6,817 bases of DNA from assembly GCA_002361365.1 (NCBI GenBank), contig DEST01000095.1, positions 1 to 6,817 of the forward strand. The letters run 5' to 3'. A program made the position numbers and the translations under genes. The stretch's first letter is position 1; the number at the start of each line of letters is the position of its first letter. Below the pieces are notes generated by a model. It saw only the letters and a list, made by a program, of their open reading frames with translations. It had not been told where the DNA came from and did no database searches. Source of the stretch: Alphaproteobacteria bacterium UBA3307. Its GTDB lineage: Bacteria > Pseudomonadota > Alphaproteobacteria > RF32 > CAG-239. Positions 6,583-6,817 of the stretch are shown one piece after another.

Positions 6583-6817
6583 ATGACAGATAAACGATAC
6601 ACCGCCGTGTTGGCGACTTTATTTGATTCGGCTTCCGATGCCACGTTGGACTATGCCGTCAGCCGTCACAATATCCATAAAATGGTGTTTTTACTTTCGC
6701 TGATTGCCGGTATCGGGCAAGTGGCTATCGGTGCGTTTATCGGCATTGAATGCACACCGCAAAAGCTGATTGCCCTTATCCTCGGCTTTATCGCCATTAC
6801 GGGGCTGTATTTTAATT
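6583..6817 (+). CDS. Membrane protein, possible drug/metabolite transporter family, 5' part only
   Basis: Seventy-eight codons are open from the ATG at 6583 to the right edge, so the gene is incomplete. The product starts MTDKRYTAVLATLFDSASDA, with a short amphipathic stretch before two hydrophobic helices at about 34-53 and 62-77. The pattern of a short loop between helices and the ending AITGLYFN recalls EamA/DMT-type permeases, but no diagnostic motif is visible and this remains a guess. The start lies 34 bases after the ftsY stop without a clear ribosome binding site. An ATG at 6572 meets a stop after three more codons, and no in-frame start lies between 6583 and the ftsY stop. It is on the same strand as ftsY with no terminator between, so cotranscription is possible. 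In many alphaproteobacteria ispZ/yciB sits here, but this N-terminus does not look like it. Confidence 0.6.
   Translation, partial: MTDKRYTAVLATLFDSASDATLDYAVSRHNIHKMVFLLSLIAGIGQVAIGAFIGIECTPQKLIALILGFIAITGLYFN

Overview
This window looks like ordinary chromosomal DNA from an AT-rich alphaproteobacterium. G+C is roughly 40% by eye, not computed. Two gene orders point there: acpP-fabF-mltG, and mtaB followed directly by ftsY. Both are familiar from Rhizobiales and Rhodospirillales-type genomes. The FabF active-site stretch (ACSTGTHAIGDAARII) also reads like alphaproteobacterial FabF. The species cannot be named from sequence alone, and I see no plasmid, phage or insertion-sequence genes.

Layout from left to right. 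(1) Positions 1-1491, minus strand: a two-gene unit, lemA followed by a DUF2207 membrane protein whose 3' end runs off the left edge. A good promoter and a perfect AGGAGG ribosome binding site precede lemA. (2) Positions 1595-1741, plus strand: a tRNA-Arg(CCU) gene with a plausible promoter and a short hairpin that may end transcription from both sides. (3) Positions 1783-4351, minus strand: acpP, fabF and mltG. A strong intrinsic terminator lies between acpP and fabF, so acyl carrier protein is probably made in excess of the downstream enzymes. (4) Positions 4352-4595: an AT-rich divergent promoter region. (5) Positions 4596-6817, plus strand: mtaB and ftsY joined stop-to-start, then the first 78 codons of a membrane protein, perhaps a drug/metabolite transporter family member.

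The genes are mostly housekeeping. AcpP and FabF carry and elongate fatty acyl chains, MltG cleaves nascent peptidoglycan, MtaB modifies tRNA position 37, and FtsY receives signal recognition particle-ribosome complexes at the membrane. LemA and DUF2207 are a recurrent pair of unknown function.

I found no convincing new system. The points most worth checking are an MtaB that seems to lack its C-terminal TRAM domain, the acpP/fabF attenuator, two in-frame TAAATG gene junctions, and a non-ispZ membrane gene downstream of ftsY.
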